Source: Bolinopsis microptera
Lineage: Eukaryota > Ctenophora > Tentaculata > Lobata > Bolinopsidae
Length of the DNA stretch: 64,000 nucleotides
Assembly (NCBI RefSeq): GCF_026151205.1
Contig: NC_087079.1
Span: forward strand, 5,041,230 to 5,105,229
Direction of reading: 5' to 3'
Each line of letters begins with the position of its first letter. Positions within the stretch are counted from its first letter, which is position 1. Positions 1-60,400 of this stretch are shown one piece after another. The notes under the pieces are model-generated. The model did no database searches, had not been told where the DNA came from, and was given only the letters and a program-made list of their open reading frames with translations. The position numbers and the translations under genes are program-made.

Positions 1-1191
1 TTTCTTCCGAGAACTCGTTTAAAACTGACACGAAGATCTTTAAATTATATTCACCGCGGAGACACGTGCTTGCTCTGTGCTCCTTCATTAACCTGCCTGT
101 TTCAGTATTAATATCTGTCGTTTTCAAGCTCAGTTCAGTAACTAGTAAGGAATATCGACTCATTCAGAGACATAATGATAGTAAGATAGTTGTACAATAG
201 AGCTTATTTTAGATACGATGACTAAAACTTACTACGGTCCATTAAGTTTGAAGAATGATCCGAAATATATTAATCAATGAATAAGAATCTAATATTTCAC
301 TAATATTTCACTTTAACAGCTGTTTGAACTAACAATCAGAAATTCGACTCTTAACGATCATCACGTAAGAGAAAGTTAACACAGTTCTCGGTTATGTCAA
401 ATAAACGAGTTGAGTACAACTCTGCTCTAGTTATTTTATACTCTCTTATATATAATATATATTATTATATATAATAATATTTTACTTGTCCCAACGTGTC
501 TAACTAAAAGTATATATCCACTGCAGTAGTGATGAGTAATAGTGTTGATCAGTTTGTAGCTGCTCCTCTACTGCTGTTACCTGGTGGCAGGTGTTGAACA
601 TGTTTAACTTATTGTTGTGTGCTCTTTAACTTTAAACCTACCTTTAATAATAACATTTCAGTATGATATTTCAGTAAGATATATAACTAAAGTACAATTT
701 GTTAAATAACGCCACAACAGATGATAACATGTTGGTGGCAGCACCACAATATGTTGATTGTTGAGCCGTATTAGTTGTGTCTGTAGACTATAGCTGTAGA
801 CACCGGTGTAGTGCACATGATGCGTGCTATCCTTGTAGTGAATATCTATCTTCCACTGTGTTTGATGTGACTTGGTTCATGGTGCTTGGTGTGATTTGTT
901 AAGCTCGTAATGTGTTGTAAGGCGTATGATTGGCATGTAGTTTGTGGTGGCAGTTTCGTTTGTTTGCTTGATAGTCGCGTGATTTATAATTATCTTTATT
1001 GTAAATTAACTATTCCAATTATTTCATCTTCATAACTTAGTCCGATTGTTCGACAAGTTTTACACTAGCGAAGTTTAGTAATAATTGAGCTCACTTGATC
1101 CATAATTAGATGATTTAAAAGAATATTATTCTACAATTATTTCTCCAGCAATAATTTATAAAGTTTGTATTTGAATGAGTGTAAAGCAACA

Positions 1192-1273
1192 AACCTGTAA
1201 TTTGTAATTTGTAGTGTGAAATGTATAAATCCAACCTGTAATTTGTAATTTGTAGTGTGAAATGTATAACTCC
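1192..1273. repeat. 41-bp tandem duplication
   Basis: Two head-to-tail copies of a 41-bp unit (1192-1232 and 1233-1273), beginning AACCTGTAATTTGTAATTTG, with one or two differences. No coding potential. Confidence 0.8.
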
Positions 1274-1302
1274 AACAACGCAATACTCTCGCCCAAGCTA
1301 AG

Positions 1303-1333
1303 ATGGAAGTTCATAAAACAAGTCTTATTATCG
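1303..1333 (+). CDS. Possible short first coding exon
   Basis: An ATG at 1303 opens ten codons (MEVHKTSLII plus one base) that end on a perfect GTAAGT donor at 1334. The following exon (around 2690-3077) has AG acceptors in a phase that could receive it. The evidence is only a start codon and a good donor, so this is a weak candidate for an upstream first exon of the RhoGAP gene; chance occurrence is quite possible. Confidence 0.2.
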
Positions 1334-1340
1334 GTAAGTC

Positions 1341-1418
1341 AGCGCAACACGTGCTAAGTGCGCAACACGTGCTTAGTGCGCAGCGCACGTGCTAAGAGCG
1401 CAGCGCACGTGCTTTACA
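1341..1418. repeat. Short tandem array of CACGTG (E-box) units
   Basis: Four imperfect units of about 18-20 bp, each with the palindrome CACGTG in a GTGCGCAACACGTGCTAAG-like context. CACGTG is the classical bHLH-leucine zipper binding core; whether these sites are bound is unknown. Similar arrays recur at 20768, 34218 and 35320. Confidence 0.7.
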
Positions 1419-1784
1419 CGTATCAGTTGTAGAAGGTGTGCCTCAATCAACTACCCAGCAAAGTGCTAGTATTAGCTGGTCAAGTGTGGTAAACAAAGTT
1501 CTCAAAGCTGAAAACGTTAAAGTTAATGGCAGAACAACATCAAATAGCAGCATTCCATTTTACCACATTTAAGCAATAACGAGAAGTTGATCCAGGTGCA
1601 CCCTCTACACCTGGTTTAAGTAAAGCATTAAGCAGGTGATATGATATCAGAGTTAGTTATAGAATAAATGTATTCCAGGCTAAAAGTGGACCACAAAACC
1701 ATGCTCGAAATGGTAGCAAGTACGGGGTAAGCAAGGGCCGCTATCTCTCACACATTCACGTGCGCTTTGTATGGCTACTGCTAT

Positions 1785-2045
1785 GTACATTGTACAATGT
1801 ACACTGTACATTATACATTGTGCACTGTACAATGTACATTATACATTGTGCACTGTACAATGTACATTGTGTATCGTGCATTGTACATCATGCGTTGTGC
1901 ATTGTGGACTTTGCATTTTGCACTCTACTGCAGTGCACTATGCGTTGTGAGTTTGACACTTTGCAATTTACACAGTGCACTAAGCATTACGCACTATGCT
2001 ATTTAGTGTGCACTTTGTGCTACGCACTATGCTATGCACTGAGCA
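1785..2045. repeat. TGTACA/GTGCAC palindromic simple-sequence tract
   Basis: Interspersed short units such as TGTACATTGTACAATG, TACATTATACATTG and GTGCACTGTACAATG alternate for about 260 bp. They are self-complementary and could fold into many small hairpins. The tract decays to the right into TGCGTTGTGCATTG-like variants. Confidence 0.75.
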
Positions 2046-2669
2046 CGCACACATGTGCTCTATACGCGGGTTTTGTTCTTCAAAGGGGGAGGGTGAAGAT
2101 TATTTTATAACTCCGTACGACTGACAGTGCAGGAAATGGAGTTGTGAAAATGATAACCTTCCTGCCCCCTTTTGAAGTTACCATCTTGTATGTTGCAGCA
2201 CATGCTTTTGGCCATGTTTTGTGTGCTTGTGGTACTAATGTGGTACTGCGCTATTCATATAAAAGTGCTAGCTTTGTTCTTTGCGATTTCATGAAAATGT
2301 GTTTGAAGGGTAGGTCGAGTGTGCATTCTTTAGTTTTTTAAACTTTTAAAGTGTGTTGAAGCCTTACAGACAGCAAAGCAAAGGTTGTTTTACAAATAAG
2401 TGTTTCACGCAAATACATAATGTCACCCTTTGATATAAAGTGCATGAACAGATATTAATAAATTAACCCGTTCTTTTTGATCCATTGTCCCATTTTATGA
2501 AGCCTTATCAAGAAATATCCAGCACAGTAACTATTGTTCCATATCTCTCACATCGCACCCTCGCACCCTATCACTGAGCTTGATAGCCGCTCTAGTCCCA
2601 CACTCTATCACTGAGCTTGAGAGCCCCTCTAGTCCCACACCCTATCACTGAGCTTGAGAGCCCCTCTAG

Positions 2670-50757
<48,088 letters not shown>

Positions 50758-52054
50758 TATTGAGGAGACTTACATTCCTCTCTCAGAGAGCTGGCAGCTA
50801 GTTACACATTTCTCACACGTGCAGTTCCACGTGTAGTTTCATAGAACACGTGGACTGCCACGCGCGGCACGTGCTTGTGCGCGCACCACACCGTGAAACC
50901 ATCAAACACCGTGTGTACGACACGCAGACACAAAAGTTCAGTTTTTAGTTTGATTTGGCGTTTTTTTGACGATCAGCATGTTTCATATTATGTGCATATT
51001 AATAGCATATTATGTTCTATCAAATACTTGACGTTCCTCATGTTTTTACAACTACAAGTCTTCCACTTAATCCCTGCTAACATGAGATTTTAGGAAATAT
51101 TTGAAAACCTGTGGCCACAAAAGGGGTCCGTTTAAATTCCAAAAAGCAAATCACAATTAATTAGACTTTAAGTAGGAAATTAATAGCTTGATGTAACAAT
51201 TTTTAAGAGAGCTAGTATAAAACTAGATCTAGAAAACCAGATATAACATCTTTTAATTTTGTTTTTTGCATCGAATGTGGCTGATGATTATAAGTAAGTT
51301 TGTATTATGTTATGTTGCTTTTTATGATTGTGGTTGTACTATTTTTAGGGTCTTGAACTGTGCTCAATGCCCTTCACTCGATGATTTAAAATCTAAGATA
51401 TCGATTAAAATGTATCAGGTGAAGGGATGCTGGATATATCTTATTTTTAGGAGTACATAAGCAGAGATAAGATCTCAGTTTGGTTAGATTAATACCTTTT
51501 TCGTTAAGAATTGTCTGTTTCAATCATGACTCGTTAGCACACGATGCTTCTTGAAAATGAGTGGTGGATGTCTCATTTCCTATCTGTGCAGCACGTGGTA
51601 AAACTTTGTCTATCACATGGTAGAATACTAAACAGAGGCAGTTAATAATGACAACGTTAAACGGTGGTTACTTGTACCGTTTTCAGCTCGTTTCTGGATT
51701 GCTTTTACAAATTTGTTAGAGTCGTTACTATATATTTCTGATATTTACTGATTTTGTATTGTAATTTTCACGAAATGAAAGGTACGAATTGTTAATTCAT
51801 TTTAGAACATGTTTTTTTTCTTCTTGCTAGGCTTTGGCCGGGGATTCTTATAAAAAATACAGTCATGCAAAATTTTATTTGGGCACTTATCAGTGGCGTA
51901 ACGGTGCATGTTATTGTTGGCGCCCCCGCCGAAAAAGCGCCCCCTCCCCTTTTAGCGCCTCTCCCTAAAATTAGACAAATTGGGTGATTTTATAGGATAC
52001 GCCAGCAAAATCTCTAAAAAATGTGTTTCTAAAGCAAAACGGTATTTTGCTTGA
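50758..52054. other. 3' UTR and intergenic region after the RhoGAP gene
   Basis: Contains several CACGTG sites just after the stop (50817, 50828, 50850 and 50867 region). No canonical AATAAA was noticed in the first 700 bp; an ATTAAA lies near 51405. No gene recognised. Confidence 0.45.
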
Positions 52055-53126
52055 AAAATGGCGAGCTGGAGGCTAGATTAACGAAAATTCTAATCTGAGG
52101 TATCACATATCAGAGATTCTTCAACCAATGAGTTATGTCCAATTTAAGGATAAGACTGGATCTGGAAAAATGGCGAACTAAAGGCCAGTCTATTGTCTTA
52201 CAGGTTCTAATCAGACGTATCAGAGCTACTTCAGCTAGTGAGTTATGTCTAATTGAAGGTCAAGACTGGATCTGGAGGAGTCATTTTAGGGCCTACGAAA
52301 TATTTTCCACAGGTATTTTGTCGAGCTGAATATATTACGCCCTTTGAACATCCTCTGTTTGCTTGGATCTCAAAAATGGCGAGCTGGAAGCCAGTCTTAC
52401 AGGTTCTAATCGGACGTATCAGAGCTACTTCAGCTAGTGAGTTATGTCTAATTGAAGGTCAAGACTGGATCTGGAGGAGTCATTTTAGGGCCTACGAAAT
52501 ATTTTCCACAGGTATTTTGTCGAGCTGAATATATTACGCCCTTTGAACATCCTCTGTTTGCTTGGATCTCAAAAATGGCGAGCTGGAAGCCAGTCTTACA
52601 GGTTCTAATCGGACGTATCAGAGCTACTTCAGCTAGTGAGTTATGTCTAATTGAAGGTCAAGACTGGATCTGGAGGAGTCATTTTAGGGCCTACGAAATA
52701 TTTTCCACAGGTATTTTGTCGAGCTGAATATATTACGCCCTTTGAACATCCTCTGTTTGCTTGGATCTCAAAAATGGCGAGCTGGAGGCCAGTCTTACAG
52801 GTTCTAATCGGACGTATCAGAGCTACTTCAGCTAGTGAGTTATGTCTAATTGAAGGTCAATACTGGATCTGGAGAAGTCATTTTAGGGCCTACGAAATAT
52901 TTTCCACAGGTATTTTGTCGAGCTAAATATATTACGCCCTTTGAGTTTGAACGTCCTCTATTTGCTTGGATCTCAAAAATGGCGAGCTGGAGGCCAGTCT
53001 TACAGGTTCTAATCGGACGTATCAGAGCTACTTCAGCTAGTGAGTTATGTCTAATTGAAGGTCAATACTGGATCTGGAGGAGTCATTTTAGGGCTTTCGA
53101 AATATTTTCCACAGGTATTTTAACCA
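52055..53126. repeat. 199-bp satellite, five full copies plus degenerate ones
   Basis: Near-identical 199-bp units follow each other from about 52240, with a 6-bp insertion (GAGTTT-type) in the last. A more diverged partial copy occupies 52055-52240. Each copy contains the stretch ATGGCGAGCTGGA and an open frame of about 91 codons, but 199 is not a multiple of three, so the frames shift and no protein spans copies. The array is intergenic. Confidence 0.92.
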
Positions 53127-54059
53127 CCTGACTGATTCGCTTACAATCTGTTCATGGGTAAATTATTAAATAGATTAAGTGAGCACAAAGGTATTGACCA
53201 GTACTGGTTGAGTTTTGTGGATATTAATAACAATGCCGACATCATCATATCTGACACAGCCAAAACCTCTTCGAGACATCCTACACAGCACCAGCCTTCT
53301 GAACAGCTACACTGCTATAGGGTAGTGACACCACATCTGTGTGTCGTGGTCTATTTCCAAAAGATAAAAGCTGGTGTTCTACGATGGAAATAGGGTCAGA
53401 AACAACGCCAAGTGGAAGGAAACTAGGAGATCCTGGGGAAATCCTGCTGGGTCAGTACCACTACCATGATATTGATAGCAGGTACGGTGGAGCCGGAGGG
53501 GGTTAGGTACTGCAAAGCAGCCTCTATTTTACCATCGCGATACAGGTGATGGTATTGATTTAGCTCCCTGCGGTGAGCCACCGCTTCCCTCAATTGCCAT
53601 GTTTGATGCTTTCTCATCAACTTTTAGTGTTCTACTTCATTACATGCCAGTTCGTGTCGAAGCGGCGAAGCGGCGAAGTCCTCCAAATATTGATCGTATG
53701 CAATTATTACTTTTTATGTTGAAATTGGTTGCTAAGCTGTATTAGTGTATGTGTTGTGTGTAGCACAGTATAGGTTGTACCTAGCTGCTCGTCTTAGTGG
53801 CAAAACAAATATATACGTACTGCACAATTGCAATTGCAAATCCAGAATCAAGAATTATCGCTATAAATTGTTACATTTCTTTGCCATATTTTATCATTTG
53901 TGGCTATGAAGTATGAGTATTGACTATATAAAAATCCAGAGATAATCCCACTCCCTCCCTCCTCTATATAATAGACTATAAATCTCTCTTTTGACTTTTA
54001 ATCCTTTTCTAATTTCTATATCTCGCTCTTTACTGAACCGTCTGGTGATCTTACTGCAG
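53127..54059. other. Intergenic stretch
   Basis: An open frame at 53154-53393 follows the satellite and has weak coding character. The segment 53400-53640 is GC-richer than its surroundings. Neither resembles a known protein. Confidence 0.4.
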
Positions 54060-54199
54060 TTTGCTTTAATCGAATTAAAAAGAGCACACTCGACATCTAC
54101 TCCACCAAGTTTTACAAACAGGATTTACCCAACACAATGGGCATGCCTACGGAGGAACAGCTGGAGATTCACGCTAACAAAGTTAAAGTGGCATTCTAA
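54060..54199 (+). CDS. Possible terminal exon or upstream ORF of unknown product
   Basis: After an acceptor-like TTACTGCAG (54058) the frame reads CFNRIKKSTLDIYSTKFYKQ, then DLPNTMGMPTEEQLEIHANK and VKVAF before TAA at 54197. The codon use and residue mix look protein-like. I do not recognise it and find no upstream exon. Alternatively its ATG at 54134-54142 starts a short upstream ORF in the 5' leader of the cysteine-repeat gene that begins 180 bp later. Confidence 0.3.
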
Positions 54200-54378
54200 G
54201 AGTGGGCCGTGACATGCTAACTAGGAAAGTAGTAACTACTGCCCGGATCCTTTGTAAGGAGATTGTCACTCTGTCAGAAGAGCCGCGCGTCACGTGCCCC
54301 GACAGATGTCTCTTTAACTCAGCTTCAAACCCTTATTCTTAGCTTCATCTCCTGCCTTGCTATCTACGTTTTGCAATC

Positions 54379-54420
54379 ATGATGAGAGCTGTAGCAGTGT
54401 GTTTTCTACTCTTCATCCAG
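54379..54420 (+). CDS. Signal-peptide exon of the cysteine-repeat gene
   Basis: ATGATG start, 14 codons, perfect CAG|GTAAGT donor. The upstream 100 bp contain the CACGTG at 54292 and a pyrimidine-rich leader. The second methionine (54382) is an equally good start. The intron that follows is 2 kb and holds an inverted-repeat element (54576-55857). Confidence 0.8.
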
Positions 54421-57400
54421 GTAAGTTTCTTAAGGTATATCTAGCATGGACTTATATGGTACCGAATACTGATCACTACCGACTCACTTGAATGTGTGCT
54501 CATCGGCTAAAAAGGAAGGAGTCCGGTCAAGCCCAATGGAAACTTTTTTTGCCAGAGAGCTCAATTAGATAATTTTTCTGTGTACGGGTATTTGCCTCAC
54601 AGAATGGCCAAAAAAAAGGAAGGTCTCTCAAAGTCACAAAACACACTTTATTCCAGTTTTTATCTCATAAGAAGCTAAGTTGACACTCATATTTTTCTTC
54701 CCGGGGGTTCATTTAATCTCATAACCATTTTTTCTTTGAGAAAAATTGGCCGGAAAATCTTCCTCCAAAAAAACATGCCTCACAGAATGGCCAAATCTGA
54801 ATTTCTATAATCTTGTTGATGGAGATACTTTTTAAATTTCTATCACCACACGTTCTTAGAAAACCTATTAAGGAATGGGGTAATAACCTAAAACTCACGA
54901 AAAAACTGAGCTGTGAAAAATTATTTCACAAAAAAGAAAAAATGCCTGACAAAATGGCAAAAAAAAAAGAAAACGAGAAAATTTTATTTTTCTAAAACCT
55001 TTGGCTCTTGTTTCAGGCATGCTGCTGGTATTAATATGCCTTGTTAACACCCCCATATAGGTGAAATTTCTTAGAACTGAATAAAAAGGGCATAATTTCC
55101 TACACCAAAAATGGCCATTTTGTGTGGCGTTGTTCATATTCCCTGATTTCATGATTTATAATACCTTCATTCGGCTGTAAAAACACTCCATCTGGGGTGT
55201 TATTGTATGATAAATAGCTTGTGAATACTTTAGACTTATGGTTTCATTGAATAAAAGGAGTTTTAAATTTTTGCCATTTTGTGAGGCATATTTTGGCCAT
55301 TTTGTGAGGTGTTTAGCCATTTTAACATTTTGTTTCTTCCTAAATTGAACAATGTTCGTTTTGTTTGATGAATACTATTCTTTAAACATCTTCTGTCATA
55401 CTGGTGCCAGAAGTTCTCACCAAAATGCAAACTTAGTTCAAAAATTTGAAAACAAATTTTGTGAGGCATATTTTGGCCATTTTGTGAGGCGTGTAGCCAT
55501 TTTAGCATTTTTTTCTTCCTATATTGAACAATGTTCGTTCTGTTTGATGAATACTATTCTTTGAACATCTTCTGTCATACTGGTGTCAGAAGTTCTCACC
55601 AAAATGTAAACTTAGTTCAAAAATTTGAAAACAAATTTTTCGGTGCTCAAAATTTCTACATAAACAGTCATATTTATGCCAGAAAATGTGGTCCTAGTTA
55701 ATGATTTCACCACAGGAAGTGTTGCCAGAAGACTTTTGTTTCATATGGTATCCACAAAACCTACCAGTCTTTTATAAAAAATTAGTTACAAAAACATTTA
55801 CAAATTTGGCCATTCTGTGAGGCTAGCCATTCTGTGAGGCATTTACCCGTACGGTTATAGCTAGTTAGTGAATTAGTAAAAGTCAGGGTTGGGTATATTC
55901 ACCATTATACTGCAAAGTGCAAGTCAATATTTATGGCTACAAAATTGGGAACACAACGTTTTGACCGGAGGATTAAATTATTGATAACCTTACCTGGGTA
56001 GCATAGTGTTCAACCGATATCTTCGCACATGTGTATAACGTTTGGCAGCGTGATTAACAGGTTAAAGGATTAGGGATAGTTCACAAAATGACATAGGACG
56101 TCAGTAACAGTCACAAGTGTACAAAATTATTAATTGATATTTTTTGAAGACATTAATGAACGTATTCAGACACAGAAAGTTTAAAGTCAATGTTTAACTT
56201 AAATACAAAGGTTGAATACTGATATTGAATACTGTTGTTGAATACTGATGTTGAGTCACATGATGTTGAGTACAGATGTTGAGTAAAGATGTTGAATACT
56301 GATGTTGAATACTGATGTTGAATACTGATGTTGAGTAATGATGTTGAGAACAGATGTTGAATACTGATGTTGAGTACTGATGTTGAATAAATTCCACACA
56401 GGCTACTGGAAATCGAACCACGTACGATGATATTATGGATCTCCAAGACGGTGACGATTGCCCCAAAGGTATGCCCATTTATTTTGTTTTATTTTTTCTA
56501 ATTTTTAAGTTGATAAATGGACAAAAAAGTCGAGTAATCAAAATGATTTTGGTTATTTATCAATAAATGTTTTGGACGTTGTTAATTATTTATTTGCTTT
56601 TTTCATTGTTAGTAAATTAATTAGTTGGTCAGCATTTTGACCAATAAAATGCTTGTCGCTTTTATTTTTGTTAATTTTAGTGATTTGAAAGTGTGATTAT
56701 AAAATTAAAAGGAGAAAAAAGAACACGAAATTGAACTATAATTATCGAATAGAAGTCAAAACAAACAATATAATATTCATTCACGAACTCATCCTTGTGG
56801 GGCTTTTCCGTACCTAGGTTTCGGGTTCGGGCCAGGATTTGCAACTCCGCCACCTCCGTATCCTCCGGGACCACCGCCACCTCCGTATCCTCCGGGACCA
56901 CCGCCGTTAGGATTCCAGCCGCTGTTAGCTGAAGGCCAGCCACCGTTCCCACCAGGATTGTAGCCAGAGTATCCACCACTGCCTTGGTAGCCACCTTGAG
57001 ATTTAACCACCACGATCTGTTTCCCCGAGTAATATTGTACCACGGGATCTTTAGAATAATCCTCATCATCCCCGTCGTCTTTCACTAACACGAGCTCGAA
57101 TGTGAATGTGCTACCCGGGTAGTTTAGTTGGTTTTGTGGTGGAGCTGGAAGGACTCCAAGTACATTTGAAACGCCTCCTTGACCACCGGGCCACACTGGA
57201 CCTTGTGGTATTCCAGGGTATCCTCCTTGTATTCCAGGGTATCCTCCTTGTACTCCAGGGTATCCTCCTTGTCCAGGCCACACTGGACCAGGACCTCCAA
57301 TTCCTGGCTGGCCACCACCATAGCCTTGATTCCAGCCTGGATTACCACCACCGACTCCAGGTTGGCCAACGCCGTAGCCTTGATTCCAGCCTGGGTTACC

Positions 57401-60400
57401 ACCACCGACTCCACCGCCACCGCCGCCGCCACCGCCACCACCACCGCCGCCGCCACCACCGCCGCCTCCTTGTCCTGAGTTTAACTCATCGGGTTTACCA
57501 TCAATTTTATCGACTGGAATGGCGTGAAGAACAGCCAGGGAAAGGATCAGGATCTGTAAACTCCGCATAACTGCCATGACAACGACAGAATTGATGCAAG
57601 AAATGATTTGATGATCTGCTGGTTCAGTGAAAACAGGCTGTTTTCTTAATCCACACGTAGCCAAAACAATTCCGGACTCGGTCAAAACAATGCTTGTTTA
57701 ACCTTTGTTCGGGTGGGAAGTCAAAACATTTTGAAACTTTCGACTGCTGCAACTAATATTCCAAGTGTTAAAACAACCATCTGCAGAAAAATTGTTCAAA
57801 TGTACTAAGATTAGAATCAGAGAAATGAGAAACGCAATTCAAATCAAAGCATAAAATAGCTTTACTTTGCATAAAAATTAAAATGGCTTTACTTTTACTT
57901 GCGAATGCGAACTTAAAGTTTGCAAAATAAACAGATTGAAATAAAATGTACTAAACAACAAACCTATCATATTTTTATGTGCGCACATCGTGCTGTAAGC
58001 TTTGCTCTATAACTATTCGTTAATCGGTTCCCGTTTCACTTTATAGGCGGTACTGGTAGCAGACCCACCATTTTGAATTAAATTGCTGTTCTAAAAATTT
58101 TGAAGTTACATAATATTATCTCTCCGAGATTGGCAACATGGCAGATAACAACTACCCCTGCAGGCACATGGTCAGTAGACGGGACCCACTTTATGGGAGC
58201 CGACGAATGTGAGCAGTGCTGGGAAGGTCAATACAACAACCAGGAAGCTAACATAGCGTGTGACATGTGCCCTGCCGGTACCTTTTCCCCTGATGTAGGA
58301 TACTGGGAGTGTGAGAAGTGCCCCCCAGGTCAGATCACTACGGAGAGTGAGAACTGGGAGTGTTTCCCCTGTGGGAGAGGTCAGCACAGTCCGGGAGAGG
58401 GTGGTACTACTTGTTTGGACTGTCCTAAAGGAGGATACCAGGTATTTGTTGGGGCAGTCAGACGTAGTTTACAAATCAAGTCACGATTAGTGCCCTGTGA
58501 CGTCACGATTAGTGCCCTGTGACGTCACGATCAGTGCCCTGTGACGTCACGATTAGTGCCCTGTGACGTCACGATTAGTGCCCTGTGACGTCACGATTAG
58601 TGCCCTGTTACGTCACGATTAGTGCCCTGTGACGTCACGATCAGTGCCCTGTGACGTCAGTTTACAGTTGAGTAACCAACATTTGTAACCAGCATTTCTA
58701 CAAAAACCAGACCCCTGACATTAACATCTCCAGGACGAAGAGGGAGCAGGTACCTGTAAACTATGCCCTGCTGGTACCTCCTCTGCAGAGGCTGCCGTTG
58801 AGGCTGCTGACTGTGCAGCCTGTCCTGCCGGCTCCTACTCCCCGGTTGAGGGGTCGGACTGTCTGCTCTGTCCGGTAGAGACGTACGGAGATGTGTCCGG
58901 AGCTTCCTCCTGCAAGAGCTGTCCTTCTAACACTGATCACGAAGGTTATTATTAATTAGCTGTGTATATTACTCTGTCATCATTTTAATTTGAGGTGACG
59001 AATTAATAAGTTAGAATTTTAGTTAGTGTACTGACTATTTGTTGCACATTTTAACGAATAATGAAAACGGTTTGAATTTGTAACTTATAGCGTATGTTCT
59101 GTATTACATTTTCAATTTGAGATACAAATTGAACTTCACATTAAATATTTCTGTAATATGTCACGTATCAAGCCCCTTGTAACACAGCAACTAAATACAA
59201 CTCACCAGGTGCGACAGAGTGTGGTGCTGCCTCGTGTCCTGAGGGGGAAGTCAGTGTGGATGGAATATGTACACCTTGTCCAGCTGGATCTTTCGCTGAA
59301 AATGGTGAGTGGCCACAATCAGATTTCGTTTATAACGCCAATTGCTAATGCTTTTGTTCGAGTTGCCATATCTCTCTTCATCGATAGCAGCTCAAACTGC
59401 GACGGACTGTCAGTTTTCAGGATGTTGAAATAAACCACTGCACTGGTGTTTTATAATTTTACCTGCAGAAGCAGAGACCTGTTCGAAATGTGCTAAAGGG
59501 GAGTACAGTGACGTTACTGGAGCCAGCAGCTGCAACAAGTGCCCTGTAAAAACTTACGGGGATGTTGAAGGTATGATGTGTTTAATTAGATTACACAGTT
59601 GTCATTTTTTATTTTAGTTTTGGGGCCTTTATAACGCCAATCAAAGCTAATTCTCAGGTTCTCGTAAGCCAATTTCGAACAAATTGTAATCTTATCATAG
59701 TACTACCAATCTACCATACATGGTACAATCTATACATCGTACAATCTATACATAGTACAATATACCTTTTGATTTGTTTGGAGAGGCGAATCATACACAG
59801 TTTAGGCTCTTGAAATCTTCGAATTAAAAATCATCTTGAGAGAACCTCCTGAATAGAAATAAGTTAGGCTCATATTTAGGTAGAAACAAAACAGACTTAA
59901 AAACAAGAATCCCAAAAAATTTGTATGTATGGAAAAAAATCTTTTAATTTTAATTTAAATAAAATTTAACGGGACACCAATCATAATAAAACAAAAATAC
60001 TGACAAAAATTACGGAAGGCAAATAAATTACACAACAAAAATAACTAAACTTATCATCTTATAACTTTTATTCTATTAATCCCCAAAATATTAGTTCTGA
60101 ATATAGAAATTAATCGATGCTCTTCTCTATCAAGTTCTATTGCTGGACATTTCTTGACAAATGCAACTTTAAAATTAATAAGACTCATGGATTCCGGGTG
60201 TTCATATATATATAATAACAATATATACATAATACAATCTACTATACAATAATGTCGTTTCAACCCGAATAGGACTGTCGGTATGTAAGCCGTGCGAAAG
60301 TAACGACCAGGAAGGAATGACCGAGTGTGAGAAGGTGGAGTGCCCTGAGGGTCAGGTTCTGAAGGAGGGAGAATGTGTGCCCTGTTCTGCTGGAGAGTAC

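Larger units (their letters stand above)
1..2669. other. AT-rich non-coding stretch at left edge
   Basis: No convincing coding exon longer than a few codons was found. The stretch is probably an intron of, or 5' flank to, the RhoGAP gene that follows. It holds a 41-bp duplication (1192-1273), a CACGTG array (1341-1418), TGTACA-type short palindromes (about 1785-2045) and the start of a 37-bp tandem repeat (about 2562). The open frames at 1760-2110 are made of the TGTACA repeats and are not credible genes. Confidence 0.6.

Noticed and set aside
1760-2110. Two overlapping Cys/His/Tyr-rich open frames
   Set aside because: They follow the TGTACA/GTGCAC simple repeat and have no non-repetitive coding part.
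52253-53131. Series of 91-93-codon open frames
   Set aside because: They repeat with the 199-bp satellite and change frame each copy, so no gene is implied.
57106-57570. Plus-strand open frames opposite the glycine-rich gene
   Set aside because: They are shadows of the GC-rich repeats; the minus strand has the signal peptide, start and stop.
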